Shown in pieces: positions 6,958 through 15,479 of a stretch of DNA of 16,777 nucleotides (positions within the stretch are counted from its first letter, which is position 1; the number at the start of each line of letters is the position of its first letter). Origin of the DNA: Desulfobacterales bacterium (GTDB lineage Bacteria > Desulfobacterota > Desulfobacteria > Desulfobacterales > UBA5852); NCBI GenBank assembly GCA_030066455.1, contig JASJBQ010000111.1:1-16777 (forward strand), given 5' to 3'. The notes beneath the pieces were generated by a model. That model had not been told where the DNA came from, did not search any database, and saw only the letters and a list, made by a program, of their open reading frames with translations. Both the position numbers and the translations under genes were made by a program.

Positions 6958-8853
6958 CTACTCCAGAACGCTGCGGTCGATGTCGATGTCGGCCTGCGCC
7001 CGGGCCGCCGCCAGCCAGTCTTCAAATACCTGCTGCTGCTTGCGCTGGCGCAGCTGGGCCCGAGCCTGATCGAGTTCGGACTTATCGATCGGTCCCTCGG
7101 GCTCCCGCCGTTCGTCGAAGCGGAAGATATAAAAGCCTTCGCTGCTGCGCGCGGGATTCTCCGGCAGAGGGTTGGCAGCGGATAGGCTGAAAGCCACTTC
7201 GGCCATCGCGGGCTGGTATCCGATGCCCTCGATGGCTTCGTTGCGCTTGAAGAAACCGCTGGTCTTGAGATCAAGCGATTTCTCCCGGCTCAGCGCTTCC
7301 ATGGCGCCGCCCTCTTTCAATGCCAGCAGAAACGCCTTGGCCTGGTTCTCAGCCTGCTCCCAGCGCAAGCCGTGCTTCCAGTCCGCGACCACGCGCTCCC
7401 GGACACTGTCCAGGTCGGGAACCTGCGGCGGCTCAACGGTCGCCACCTGGATGATATAAAAATCACCGTCGATTTCCTGTACCTCGCTGATGGCGTCGGC
7501 ACTCAAACTGAAGAGAATCCGGCCGAACGCGTTGGCATCGGAAACGCCCTCAAGCGGCTGATTGCGGGTGATCATCGCGGTAACCTGGGAGGCTTGCCCC
7601 AGTTCGCTGGCCACCGCGGCCAAATCCTCGCTTTCATATGACAAATCGTAAGCCGCTTCGGCGGCCTCCAGGGCTCGCAGCCGGGCGCGGCTGTCCGCCA
7701 ACTGTCCCCTGATTTTGTTCTCCGCCTCGGCCAGCGTGCGGGTTCGGGCTGGCTTCTTCTGGTCGACCTTGATGATGTGAAAACCATACTCCGAACGCAC
7801 GGGCGCACTGAATTCACCCTCCGCCAGACCAAAGGCCGCCTCTTCGAAGGGTTTGACCATCTGGCCGCGGCTGAAAGTGCCCAGATAGCCGCCCTTGTCA
7901 CTGGTTGTCGCTTCATCCGAGTGCTTCCGGGCCAGTTCGGCAAAATCGCCGCCGGCCTTGATCTGCGCGTAGACGTCCTCGGCCCGCGCCCGGGCGGCAT
8001 CGATGGCGGCCTGATCGGCGTCGGCCGCGACCTTGATCAGAATATGCCGGGCTTCGACGCTCTCCTCGACCTGAAACGCGTCGCGATGCTCGTCATAATA
8101 GGCGGCCACGTCATCGGCCGTCAGCTGAACTTCGGCGCGGTAGTCATCCGTGCGAAAAACCAGATAGCGGGCGCTGCGTTTGGGGGCCGTCTTGTAGCGT
8201 TCCTGGTTCTCCGTAAAATAGGCCTGGATCTCGTCTTCGTCGGGGGCAATGATGTCGGCCTGGTCGGGCGTAAACAAAACGTAGCTCAGATTGACGGCTG
8301 CATTCTGCCAGCGGTACCAGTCCGCGGCTTCCTCCTCGGTGACTTTGGCCGTTCGAAAGACGACGTCGCTCACTTTCTGAATCAGCAGGTCGTCGCGCTG
8401 GCTGGCTTCGAACGCTTCGGGCGTCAGGCGAAGCTGCGACAGCACGCGCTCGTACTGCATCCGATCAAACTGGCCGTTGGATTGAAAGAACGGCAGGTTG
8501 CGGATGTACGTGGCCAGTTCCGCATCGCTCACACGAAATCCCATGGCCTGTGCTTTGTTGATCAAAATCGCCCGGTCAACCAGCTGGTTCAGAGCCTGCT
8601 CCCTGATGTTCAGCGCCTTGAGGGTTTCATCATTGAGATTGCTGCCAAACTGGCGACGGATGTTGTCGACTAGCCGCTGGTAGCTCTGGGCGTATTCGGC
8701 ATAAGTGATGGTCTGCCCTTCGACCCGGGCCACTTCGGGATTGCTGGATTTCTGGTTGGTTCCCACGCCCCAGAGGACGAAGACCACCACGATCGCCCCC
8801 AGCAGCAGTTTGATGATGAAACTGCCGGCGTTTTTTCGCATCGATGTCAGCAT
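6958..8853 (-). CDS. ppiD: PpiD/SurA-type periplasmic peptidyl-prolyl isomerase and chaperone
   Basis: At 631 residues it is close to E. coli PpiD (623). It has a cytoplasmic N-terminus (MLTSMRKNAG), one membrane helix at about 12-30, and a long periplasmic part. Residues about 38-200 are a SurA-N-like chaperone domain (IREQALNQLVDRAILINKA at 83-101). Residues about 267-366 are a parvulin PpiC domain, with ARHILIK at 268-274, the GGDFAELARKHSDE region at 301-314, GGYLGTFSRGQM at 321-332 and YGFHIIKV at 356-363. The remainder (about 380-631) is helical and may contain a degenerate second parvulin-like fold. PpiD proteins sit at the SecYEG exit and help fold envelope proteins. The start has GAAAGGG close before it and a near-consensus promoter about 50 bases further up. 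Confidence 0.92.
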   Translation of the reverse strand: MLTSMRKNAGSFIIKLLLGAIVVVFVLWGVGTNQKSSNPEVARVEGQTITYAEYAQSYQRLVDNIRRQFGSNLNDETLKALNIREQALNQLVDRAILINKAQAMGFRVSDAELATYIRNLPFFQSNGQFDRMQYERVLSQLRLTPEAFEASQRDDLLIQKVSDVVFRTAKVTEEEAADWYRWQNAAVNLSYVLFTPDQADIIAPDEDEIQAYFTENQERYKTAPKRSARYLVFRTDDYRAEVQLTADDVAAYYDEHRDAFQVEESVEARHILIKVAADADQAAIDAARARAEDVYAQIKAGGDFAELARKHSDEATTSDKGGYLGTFSRGQMVKPFEEAAFGLAEGEFSAPVRSEYGFHIIKVDQKKPARTRTLAEAENKIRGQLADSRARLRALEAAEAAYDLSYESEDLAAVASELGQASQVTAMITRNQPLEGVSDANAFGRILFSLSADAISEVQEIDGDFYIIQVATVEPPQVPDLDSVRERVVADWKHGLRWEQAENQAKAFLLALKEGGAMEALSREKSLDLKTSGFFKRNEAIEGIGYQPAMAEVAFSLSAANPLPENPARSSEGFYIFRFDERREPEGPIDKSELDQARAQLRQRKQQQVFEDWLAAARAQADIDIDRSVLE

Positions 8854-8910
8854 AAAAGCCCTTTCGCTGGCTGAATATGAACGCGCTATGATTGTTTACA
8901 AAAATATGAA

Positions 8911-8939
8911 GCTATAAAATTATCGTCATTTTTTGTCAA
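8911..8939 (-). promoter_or_regulatory. Sigma70-type promoter of the ppiD-like gene
   Basis: Minus-strand TTGACA (8939-8934), a 17-base spacer, then TATAGC (8916-8911). The predicted start of transcription near 8904 leaves a leader of about 50 bases before the ATG at 8853. It is divergent from the tRNA promoter 110 bases away. Confidence 0.7.
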
Positions 8940-9051
8940 CTGCAAGATCATCCCCGGGACCATGCCGCGAGAGCGTCCGCAGCGCGGATAGCAGTCGGTG
9001 GCGAGGGCAAACCACGTCGTCATCCTCGGGAGCATAACGGCAGAAAAGCTA

Positions 9052-9080
9052 TTGACAGGCCGCCCTGGGGCTGATAATTA
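9052..9080 (+). promoter_or_regulatory. Promoter of the tRNA-Ala gene
   Basis: A consensus TTGACA at 9052-9057 is followed by GATAAT at 9073-9078 (15-base spacer) or TAATTA at 9075-9080 (17-base spacer). The tRNA begins about 16 bases after the -10, the usual short leader for a tRNA. The spacer is GC-rich (GCCCTGGGG). Confidence 0.7.
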
Positions 9081-9095
9081 GAGCGCTTACCGCAT

Positions 9096-9171
9096 GGGGC
9101 TGTAGCTCAGCTGGGAGAGCGCATGACTGGCAGTCATGAGGCCAGGGGTTCAAGTCCCCTCAGCTCCACCA
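9096..9171 (+). tRNA. tRNA-Ala (anticodon GGC)
   Basis: 76 bases including an encoded CCA (9169-9171). The cloverleaf folds fully: a 7-bp acceptor with the G3-U70 wobble pair that alanyl-tRNA synthetase recognises, D-stem GCTC/GAGC, anticodon stem CATGA/TCATG with loop CTGGCAG and anticodon GGC (reads GCC), a 5-base variable region, and T-stem AGGGG/CCCCT with loop TTCAAGT. It is a single-gene unit with its own promoter and terminator. I see no direct repeat of its 3' end that would suggest use as an integration site. Confidence 0.97.
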
Positions 9172-9183
9172 AAATAAAAAATG

Positions 9184-9212
9184 ACGGGCAATGCCGCAGC
9201 ATTGCCCGTTTT
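9184..9212. terminator. Bidirectional terminator after tRNA-Ala and the kinase gene
   Basis: ACGGGCAATGC (9184-9194) and its exact complement (9199-9209) enclose a 4-base loop, ending in TTTT on the plus strand 13-41 bases after the tRNA. On the minus strand the same stem is followed by a T-rich stretch (plus-strand A-runs at 9171-9181). It sits 47 bases after the stop of the histidine kinase gene, so it can end both convergent transcripts. Confidence 0.85.
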
Positions 9213-9258
9213 CGCTTTTACCGCCCGCCGTCCGGTTCGTACCCTTCCGGCAACCGCC

Positions 9259-12200
9259 CTATCCCGTCAAAATCTGCCGTATGGAACGGTTGAGCTGATC
9301 CATCTCGTAAGGCTTTTGGATAAAGCCGTTGCAGCCGCGCTCCAGGATGGCCGCCGCCTGGTCTTCGATGGTGTAGCCGCTGGAGAGCAGGACCTTGACG
9401 TGCGGATCGATCTCGACGAAATGGTCGAATACCTCACCGCCGTTGATGTCCGGCATGATGATGTCCAGGATGACCATATCGATTTCCTGGTGTCGTTGCT
9501 GAAAGATGGCGATGGCCTCGCGTCCACCCTGGGCGGTGATCACCGTGTAGCCCATCCGGTCCAGCATGGTGCCGCAGGCATCCAGGATGGTATCCTCGTC
9601 GTCCACCAGCAGGATGGTCTCGGTGCCCGGTGGGAGATCGACTTGCGCCTCCTCTTTGTCGGGAATCTCGCCATCAAAAGCCGGCAGGTAGATGGCGAAG
9701 TTGCTCCCCTGCCCCTCGCGGCTTTTCACGTCGATATAGCCGTTGTGGTTTTTGATGATGCCGAAGGCCGAGGCCAATCCCAGCCCGGTGCCCGTTCCGA
9801 TTTCTTTGGTCGTGAAAAAAGGCTCGAAAATCCGCTGGAGGGTGTTGTCGTCCATCCCCACCCCCGTGTCCTTGATCGTGATGCGCACGTAATTGCCCGC
9901 GGCCATGTCGAAAAGGCGGCTGCGCCTATCATCCAGGATGATGTTTTCGGTACGCAGGTAGAGCTCGCCTCCTTGGGGCATAGCCTGCCAGGCATTAATG
10001 TACATGTTCAGCAGGACTTGCTCGACCTGCTTCTTGTCCACATTGACCGGCCAGATATGTTCATCGTAGTGGACATAGATCAGAATTTCCTTGCGGGTAC
10101 GGCCGAACATCTGGGAAGTGGAACGAACGATCTCGTTGATGTCGGTAGGCTCGACCACGTATTTGCCGCCCCGGGCAAAGCCCAGCAATTGCTGCGTCAG
10201 CTTGGCACCGCTCTCGACGCACTGCTGGATGCTGATCACGTTATCAAAAGCATCGCTGTCCGGTTCCAAATCCAGTTTCAGCACGGACACATTGCCCTGG
10301 ATGCCCATAAGCAGGTTGTTGAAGTCGTGGGCGACCCCCCCGGCCAAGGTGCCGATTCCCTTCAGCCGCTGGGCCTGATGAAAGCGCACTTCCAGGCGCT
10401 GACGCTCGCGCTCGGCCTGCAGCCGCTCGGTCACATCACGGACCAACCCCCGATAACCGTTGACCTTGCCGGCATGATCCAGGATCAGCGAGACGGAAAG
10501 CTCCATCTTGCGGTGGGCCCGGTCTTTGCGGAAGATCTCGACTTCCGGGATCTTGGCGTTGGCATGGTCCCGGCGGATGCCACGAAAAACCTCGGCCATC
10601 CTGGCAGCGGATTCCTCCGCCATGAAAAACTGCCCATCCATGCCTTTGAGTTCGTCGCGGCCGTATCCCAGGATCCGACAGAGCGAATCGTTGAAGAATT
10701 GGAGCCGCCCCCGCAGGTCGGTCTCGAAGTACCCTTCGCGGATATCGTCCAAAACGGTGCGGTAACGCTCTTCGCTTTTGCGCAGGGCTTCGGCCGTTTG
10801 CTTGCGCTGCTCGATCTCCTCGAGCAGCTTCTGGTTGGTGGCGCGCAGGTCGCCGGTGCGTTCGTCCACCAGGGCTTCCAGTTCGCGCCGGTAATGGTCC
10901 AACTGCTCCTGGGCCTGTTTGCGCTCGTTGATCACGCGCAGCGAGCCCACGATCTTCTCGGGTGTGCCGTCCGGGTGGCGCAGCAGTTTGGAATTGATCG
11001 CGCAGTAGAGCAATTCGGCGTTCTTGTCGCGCAGGACGACCTCGTAGTCCGTGGCCTCGCCATGGTTCAGAAAGTGCTGCACAAGGGCATCGCGGTCGGC
11101 CGGATCGCGGTAGAGCCGATAGACCGAGCAGCCCAGAAGCTCCTCACGGGTGTAATGGGTCTCATGGGCCACGGAAGGACTTATCTCCAGAAGCGTCCCG
11201 TCCATGTCGCTTTCGTAGTAGACGTCCTGGATATTCTCGAAAATGGTGCGGTAGCGCTCCTTGCTGCGCAGCAAAGCACTTTTCATGGCCGCAAATGCAT
11301 CCGATGTGGCCTGGATTTCACGGTAAATCGAACCGGTGGGGAAGCGGCTCGTGAAATCCTTGCGGCCGATGGCCTGGGCCTCCTTTTCGAGGCCGGCCAC
11401 CGGACGGACGATGCCGCGGGCCAACCCGATCACGAGCCCGGTGGCCACCAGCGAGTAGATCAGCGTCACACCGATGTTGAACCGCCGGTTGGCTTTGATC
11501 GTGCCGATATAGTCGTTTTCCGGAATATAGACCCCGATCACCCAGGGCCACTGGTGTTCGGAAAAGGGCGTGAACATCGTGTGGTAAATCTGGCCCGCAT
11601 GGGTGAACTCCCCAAAACGCGGGGCCTCGAGTTGGAAACGTTTCTGGTCGTCGTAGCGCCACTGCATGGCGGTAAACGCCTTGCGGCTGATGACGTCGTC
11701 GAGCTCGTCGATGCGGGTCAGCCGATAGACCGCGTCCTCACCGCGCCGGGTGATCATGCTCAGGTCCGGAAAAGCGATCAGGTCGCCGTTGCGGTTGAGC
11801 ATGTAGGCCCGCCCGTTTTTACCGATCCGCAGCTTGCTGATGAAGGTAGAGAGCTCATCGATCTCGAGATCCACACCCACGATGCCTTTGAGTTCGCCAG
11901 CCGTATTAAAGGTTGGGCCGGCGATGGTGATGCCGGGTTTCTGGGACGTAAAGAAGATGTACGGATCCGTCCAGACGATACGCTTCTCGGCCAGGGCCTT
12001 GCGGTACCAGGGCCGCACGCGCGGATCATAGGGATCGTCGTAGAGGGTTTCCTCGGCAATCAGCCGGAAGTCGCGGTCCCGCCAGATCAAACGGGTCACC
12101 TTGCGCTCGTCCTGGTGGACGGTAATCTTGGTGCGGATGCCGTTGGGTATCTTCGCACTGCTGCGACGCACATCGAAGAAATCGCCATTGGGCGCACCGA

Positions 12201-12537
12201 AATAGATGCCGGCAAAATGGGGGTAAACGGTGAGCTGGTCGGCGAAATAATGTTCCAGCTCGTCCAGCCGGTCGTGCGAGCGCCCGACCACATCGGCGGC
12301 CAGCAGGCGTTTGGTGAGGTGGGCGGCGCTCTGGGCATGAAAAAGATGGCTCTCGGCTTGCTCCATGGCCAGATCGGCGATGTTGCGCATGATGTCCTGG
12401 GCGTGTTCCAGAAGGGCCCGTTGGGAAGAGACGTAGCTGGTGGTGATGGTGATGAGCTGCGTGGCCCAAATAATGGCCAGGCTGCCCATAATCAGAACCC
12501 AGCGAATCGAGAATTTCATAGGCGTCGTTGTTTTCAT
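9259..12537 (-). CDS. Hybrid sensor histidine kinase: dCACHE, HAMP, two PAS, HisKA/HATPase, receiver
   Basis: A 1092-residue membrane kinase. Helix 1 is at about 11-32. A periplasmic double-CACHE sensor covers 35-350, with the RPWYRKA signature at 175-181. Helix 2 is about 353-376, HAMP about 377-425, PAS1 about 427-540, a coiled coil about 541-588, and PAS2 about 589-705. HisKA has the phospho-acceptor H737 in GGVAHDFNN. The ATPase has N848, the DTGVGM box 890-895, PFFTTK 906-911 and GTGTGLGLA 914-922. The C-terminal receiver (972-1090) has D979/D980, acceptor D1025 and K1075. With no DNA-binding output, the signal probably passes to a separate Hpt or response regulator not in this window. 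The start at 12537 lacks a clear ribosome site; ATG 12519 is an alternative. It follows the phosphatase gene by 31 bases and ends at the shared terminator. Confidence 0.95.
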   Translation of the reverse strand: MKTTTPMKFSIRWVLIMGSLAIIWATQLITITTSYVSSQRALLEHAQDIMRNIADLAMEQAESHLFHAQSAAHLTKRLLAADVVGRSHDRLDELEHYFADQLTVYPHFAGIYFGAPNGDFFDVRRSSAKIPNGIRTKITVHQDERKVTRLIWRDRDFRLIAEETLYDDPYDPRVRPWYRKALAEKRIVWTDPYIFFTSQKPGITIAGPTFNTAGELKGIVGVDLEIDELSTFISKLRIGKNGRAYMLNRNGDLIAFPDLSMITRRGEDAVYRLTRIDELDDVISRKAFTAMQWRYDDQKRFQLEAPRFGEFTHAGQIYHTMFTPFSEHQWPWVIGVYIPENDYIGTIKANRRFNIGVTLIYSLVATGLVIGLARGIVRPVAGLEKEAQAIGRKDFTSRFPTGSIYREIQATSDAFAAMKSALLRSKERYRTIFENIQDVYYESDMDGTLLEISPSVAHETHYTREELLGCSVYRLYRDPADRDALVQHFLNHGEATDYEVVLRDKNAELLYCAINSKLLRHPDGTPEKIVGSLRVINERKQAQEQLDHYRRELEALVDERTGDLRATNQKLLEEIEQRKQTAEALRKSEERYRTVLDDIREGYFETDLRGRLQFFNDSLCRILGYGRDELKGMDGQFFMAEESAARMAEVFRGIRRDHANAKIPEVEIFRKDRAHRKMELSVSLILDHAGKVNGYRGLVRDVTERLQAERERQRLEVRFHQAQRLKGIGTLAGGVAHDFNNLLMGIQGNVSVLKLDLEPDSDAFDNVISIQQCVESGAKLTQQLLGFARGGKYVVEPTDINEIVRSTSQMFGRTRKEILIYVHYDEHIWPVNVDKKQVEQVLLNMYINAWQAMPQGGELYLRTENIILDDRRSRLFDMAAGNYVRITIKDTGVGMDDNTLQRIFEPFFTTKEIGTGTGLGLASAFGIIKNHNGYIDVKSREGQGSNFAIYLPAFDGEIPDKEEAQVDLPPGTETILLVDDEDTILDACGTMLDRMGYTVITAQGGREAIAIFQQRHQEIDMVILDIIMPDINGGEVFDHFVEIDPHVKVLLSSGYTIEDQAAAILERGCNGFIQKPYEMDQLNRSIRQILTG

Positions 12538-12568
12538 CTTCGGAGCGGTCGACGGGACCGGTCCGGTA

Positions 12569-13048
12569 TCAGGGCGACAACTGCAGGTTCGTGTCCGGCG
12601 CCAGAACACCGTCTAGGCATATTTGCATCAAGCGGGCGCAGTCGCGATAGGCATCGAGCGGCTGGCCATAGGGGTCTTCGATTTCCCGGACATCTTCCCC
12701 CGGACCGAATGCCGCCAGGAGCCGAAGGGTTTGCGCCTGCCGTGCCGGCGGCAGAACCCGCGCAATCAAATCCGCATGCCCCTGCTCCATGACCAGGATC
12801 AGCGCCGCCCGGGCCACCATCTCGGGGTCGAGTGAACGGGCCACGTGGGCGGAGATGTCCACACCCATTTCACGCGCGGCTGCGACCGCATGCGGTTCGG
12901 CCGGGCGACCGTCCATGGCGTGCGTACCGGCCGATCGCACCTTGATAGCGTTCAGTCCCCGAAGTAACAGCATATGCCGCAGCAGGCCTTCGGCCATGGG
13001 GCTGCGGCAGATATTGCCGGTACAGACGATGAGAATCTCCGTTGACAT
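12569..13048 (-). CDS. Low-molecular-weight protein-tyrosine phosphatase
   Basis: A 159-residue cytoplasmic protein, the normal length for the LMW-PTP/arsenate reductase-like family. The phosphate-binding loop C-x5-R-S is CTGNICRS at 9-16 (nucleophile C9, R15), and the general-acid aspartate of the DP loop is D125 in DPYGQP (125-130). Family members dephosphorylate tyrosine on bacterial kinases or exopolysaccharide regulators, while close relatives reduce arsenate. The DPY loop and the lack of the arsenate-reductase cysteine relay favour the phosphatase. The ATG at 13048 puts the P-loop at the usual position 9; no strong ribosome site is visible, and the longer in-frame starts (13078, 13141) would add an unlikely N-terminus. 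The kinase gene follows 31 bases later. No tyrosine kinase or polysaccharide gene is nearby. Confidence 0.9.
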   Translation of the reverse strand: MSTEILIVCTGNICRSPMAEGLLRHMLLLRGLNAIKVRSAGTHAMDGRPAEPHAVAAAREMGVDISAHVARSLDPEMVARAALILVMEQGHADLIARVLPPARQAQTLRLLAAFGPGEDVREIEDPYGQPLDAYRDCARLMQICLDGVLAPDTNLQLSP

Positions 13049-13321
13049 ATTACCAGAATCCGCTCGCGATGACATGACGGCAACTGGGCGCCACCCGCAT
13101 GCAGACGCACCGCAGGCCACAGGGCTTCGTTGGGGCTGCAAAGCGCAGGCGCGCTGAGGTGCATTAAATCAGTGAATGCCGCTGAATGCAAGACTGCCCC
13201 CCGCGGTGGCATTGCATTTCCGCCCCCCCGGTATGGGATCGGGCGAGGTCAACGCACCCCCTGCCGCGATGCGGACCGGCGCGCGGATTCACCCGCGCCG
13301 GGGCTGCGGCCGGGGGGCCTC

Positions 13322-13837
13322 TCAAGACGGCGGTCGATCCCTGTAACTGCGGCTTAGCTCGAGATAAATGGCGGCATCGTGGCGAATGTCGTCCCGCACC
13401 GACGCGGGCAGCTGCCGACGCACCTTCGCCGGAATACCGGCGGCGAGTTCAAGTGGTCCGATGGTCTGGTTTTCCAATACCACCGCACCGGCCGCCACGA
13501 TGGAACCCGACCGGATCCGGGCGCCGTTCAGAACGACGGCATTGATGCCGATCAGGCTCTGGTCTTCGACGGTGCAGCCGTGAACGACCGCATTGTGGCC
13601 CAGCACCACCGCAGCGCCGATGTCCACCGGTTGCCCGGCATCCACATGAATGGTGCAGTTGTCCTGGACGTTGGTATCCCGGCCGATGCGAATCGAGGCC
13701 AAATCGCCGCGGACAACCGCCCCGTACCAGATGCTGGCACCGTCCCCGATTTCAACATCGCCGATGACAACGGCCGTGGGCGCGATGTAGACATTGGCGC
13801 CGATCCGCGGGCGTACCCCCTTGAAAGCCTCGATCAT
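13322..13837 (-). CDS. Gamma-carbonic anhydrase-like hexapeptide-repeat protein (YrdA/PaaY type)
   Basis: A 171-residue left-handed beta-helix protein. Repeating I-G-x4-I/V hexapeptide turns run from about 11 to 125, and a C-terminal helix (about 145-166) packs against the helix. The three zinc-ligand histidines of the family are present: H64 (TIHVD), H81 and H86 (GHNAVVHGC). R43 and D45 in VVRGD and Q58 match conserved active-site positions. It lacks the long acidic loop of the archaeal Cam enzyme, as in the YrdA/CamH-like group, whose members often show no measured carbonic anhydrase activity. Such proteins form trimers with zinc between subunits. AAAGGAG 8 bases upstream supports the ATG at 13837. 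It stands between the phosphatase and GGDEF genes, 270 and 207 bases away, with no obvious partner. Confidence 0.93.
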   Translation of the reverse strand: MIEAFKGVRPRIGANVYIAPTAVVIGDVEIGDGASIWYGAVVRGDLASIRIGRDTNVQDNCTIHVDAGQPVDIGAAVVLGHNAVVHGCTVEDQSLIGINAVVLNGARIRSGSIVAAGAVVLENQTIGPLELAAGIPAKVRRQLPASVRDDIRHDAAIYLELSRSYRDRPPS

Positions 13838-14044
13838 CGGTTTGGCTCCTTTGCTTGATGGTCTTTCAGAGAATCCGATACCGGCGCGAGGCGGCCCACC
13901 TCATCACGGTGACGTAGGATGTGCGCCGCCGTCCTCGGGGTATTCTAGCCGCATCGCAAACTTCTTAATAGGCGTCCGAAAATGGAGTGTCCCCTGCGTG
14001 CGTCTGGTTGTGATGCCGGCGCTGCAGGTGGTTGCCGCGCACCG

Positions 14045-15334
14045 TCAGGTAGCGCGGCAGGTTCGGTTGCGCCCGCCGCGTTTGGCCTTGTAGAGGGCCT
14101 TGTCGGCGGCCTTCAAAACATCGCTGGGCTGGGTGGAACGACCGGCCGTCCGGGCCAAGCCGATGCTCACCGTCACTTTCACTTTGGGTCGTGCCGCCGG
14201 GATGCGCCGTCGCGACGGGCGCCCCTGGCGACTGCGGGTCTTGGGCCGGGGCTGGCGGCGAATCACGAAGGGCGTTTGGGCCAGATGGCGGCGGAAGTCT
14301 TCCATGGCGGCTTCAGCCCCCGCAGCCGCCCGCCCGGCGAAAACCACCGCAAATTCTTCACCGCCGTAACGAAAGGCGCGACCGCCGCGGATGCGTGCGG
14401 ATCGCGCCGCGATCATCTTGAGCACCTCGTCGCCGACGTTATGACCATAGCGGTCGTTGAAGCGTTTGAAGTAATCGACGTCCAGCATGGCAATCGCATA
14501 GTGCCGGCCGAGTTGGCGGAGCGTATCGTCGAAGCTCCGGCGCCCGGGCAAATCGGTGAGGGCGTCGCGGTAGGCACGCTTGTGGACCGCCTCCAAGCCC
14601 CCCACCAGGATCATCAGCGCGGCTGCCGCGTAGGCCAGCCCGGCAGGCGGGGCGCCCGATACCTGTATCCATTGCGGAGCGGTCACCACGAGGCTTCCGC
14701 CCAGGCCGGCGAGGAATGGGCTGCGGACCCATGCGGCCCCCACCAGGAAAAGGATGGCCGCCGACCAGTTTAAAATCCCGCCGTTAATTTCGAATGGCGC
14801 CAAGCCCGCCATGTATCGAAGGCTGGCGGCGTTCAAAGGCCTAAACAGGGATTCAAGCCGCGCTCCCAGGTCAAGGTTCATGCCGAGCAACTGCAGTTGG
14901 TCGGTCCAGAAGAGCACGAGCCCGGCCCCGACGATCAGCAGCGCCCATTGACCGCGCCGTGAGCGCCAGGAGACGTTTTCCGTCCAGCCGGCCAGCAGAC
15001 AGCCCGACAACAACAGCGCCGGCAAGGTGTACCCCAGGTCCTGCGGCGTGGTCTGGCCGCCCGTGCCGCCGGCGCCATCGAGCATTAGCGCCAGATAGGC
15101 GCTGCCCATCGTCAGCATGGCCACCATCGCGCCGCCGATGTGAAAGCGGATCCCGATCCCCAGCCCCAACAGCGCCAGTCCAAAGGGCAGCAGATCAAGG
15201 ACGATACGCCCGGTTCGCACGCCCTCCGCACCGATCATGCGCAACATATCCAGCGGTTGCAAATGCGCCAATAACAGCATAAGGATAATGATCAATACCG
15301 GGGCGGTGCCGACCGCCGTCACCCTTTTAAACAT
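14045..15334 (-). CDS. Polytopic membrane GGDEF diguanylate cyclase
   Basis: A 429-residue protein. Residues 1-250 hold about seven or eight hydrophobic segments (around 11-24, 46-62, 67-86, 101-116, 129-143, 190-203, 207-220, 231-248) and form a membrane sensor of no type I recognise. The GGDEF domain is 251-425. It has RDALTDLPGRRSF at 256-268, metal-binding D285 in LDVDYFK and the signature GGEEF at 324-328 (preceded by RY), so it should make cyclic di-GMP. The RxxD inhibitory site is missing (I315 and G318 at the Arg and Asp places). An Arg/Pro-rich insertion of about 25 residues (359-384) precedes the VTVSIGLA strand. The ATG at 15334 has AAGGCGG about 5 bases upstream. It is divergent from the flavoprotein gene; the 145 bases between hold promoters for both. 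Confidence 0.93.
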   Translation of the reverse strand: MFKRVTAVGTAPVLIIILMLLLAHLQPLDMLRMIGAEGVRTGRIVLDLLPFGLALLGLGIGIRFHIGGAMVAMLTMGSAYLALMLDGAGGTGGQTTPQDLGYTLPALLLSGCLLAGWTENVSWRSRRGQWALLIVGAGLVLFWTDQLQLLGMNLDLGARLESLFRPLNAASLRYMAGLAPFEINGGILNWSAAILFLVGAAWVRSPFLAGLGGSLVVTAPQWIQVSGAPPAGLAYAAAALMILVGGLEAVHKRAYRDALTDLPGRRSFDDTLRQLGRHYAIAMLDVDYFKRFNDRYGHNVGDEVLKMIAARSARIRGGRAFRYGGEEFAVVFAGRAAAGAEAAMEDFRRHLAQTPFVIRRQPRPKTRSRQGRPSRRRIPAARPKVKVTVSIGLARTAGRSTQPSDVLKAADKALYKAKRGGRNRTCRAT

Positions 15335-15375
15335 GCTGGCCGCCTTAAAAACTGTTGGACGTCGTCCTGTCGCCC

Positions 15376-15403
15376 TTCACAATCATCCGTTGGGCTTTAT
15401 TAT
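15376..15403 (+). promoter_or_regulatory. Possible promoter of the flavoprotein gene
   Basis: TTCACA at 15376-15381 and TATTAT at 15398-15403 are separated by 16 bases. The predicted transcript start near 15410 would leave a leader of about 70 bases before the ATG at 15480. It is the only AT-rich stretch in the divergent gap. Moderate to weak evidence. Confidence 0.4.
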
Positions 15404-15479
15404 TATCAACCAAACCAAAAACACCGCCTGAGGCGAATACAGTCTGCATATAACCGATTTTGTTCAAAGGATCAATTTC

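Noticed and set aside
7777..8673. A 298-codon plus-strand frame over ppiD
   Set aside because: Register-matched antisense of a well-supported gene; no domain.
9096..9171. tRNA-Ala as an integration site
   Set aside because: No integrase, no repeat of the tRNA 3' end, and flanking genes are housekeeping in style.
9181..12792. A 1203-codon open frame on the plus strand over the histidine kinase
   Set aside because: It lies in exact codon register antisense to the kinase, so its stops would need TTA, CTA or TCA codons in the kinase. GC-rich codon use makes those rare. Its ATG is inside the tRNA terminator, it has no ribosome site and its protein shows no domain, whereas the kinase shows every expected motif.
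13049..13321. Possible gene or RNA between the phosphatase and the carbonic anhydrase-like gene
   Set aside because: Only short frames with odd composition, no ribosome sites and no convincing stem-loop structure.
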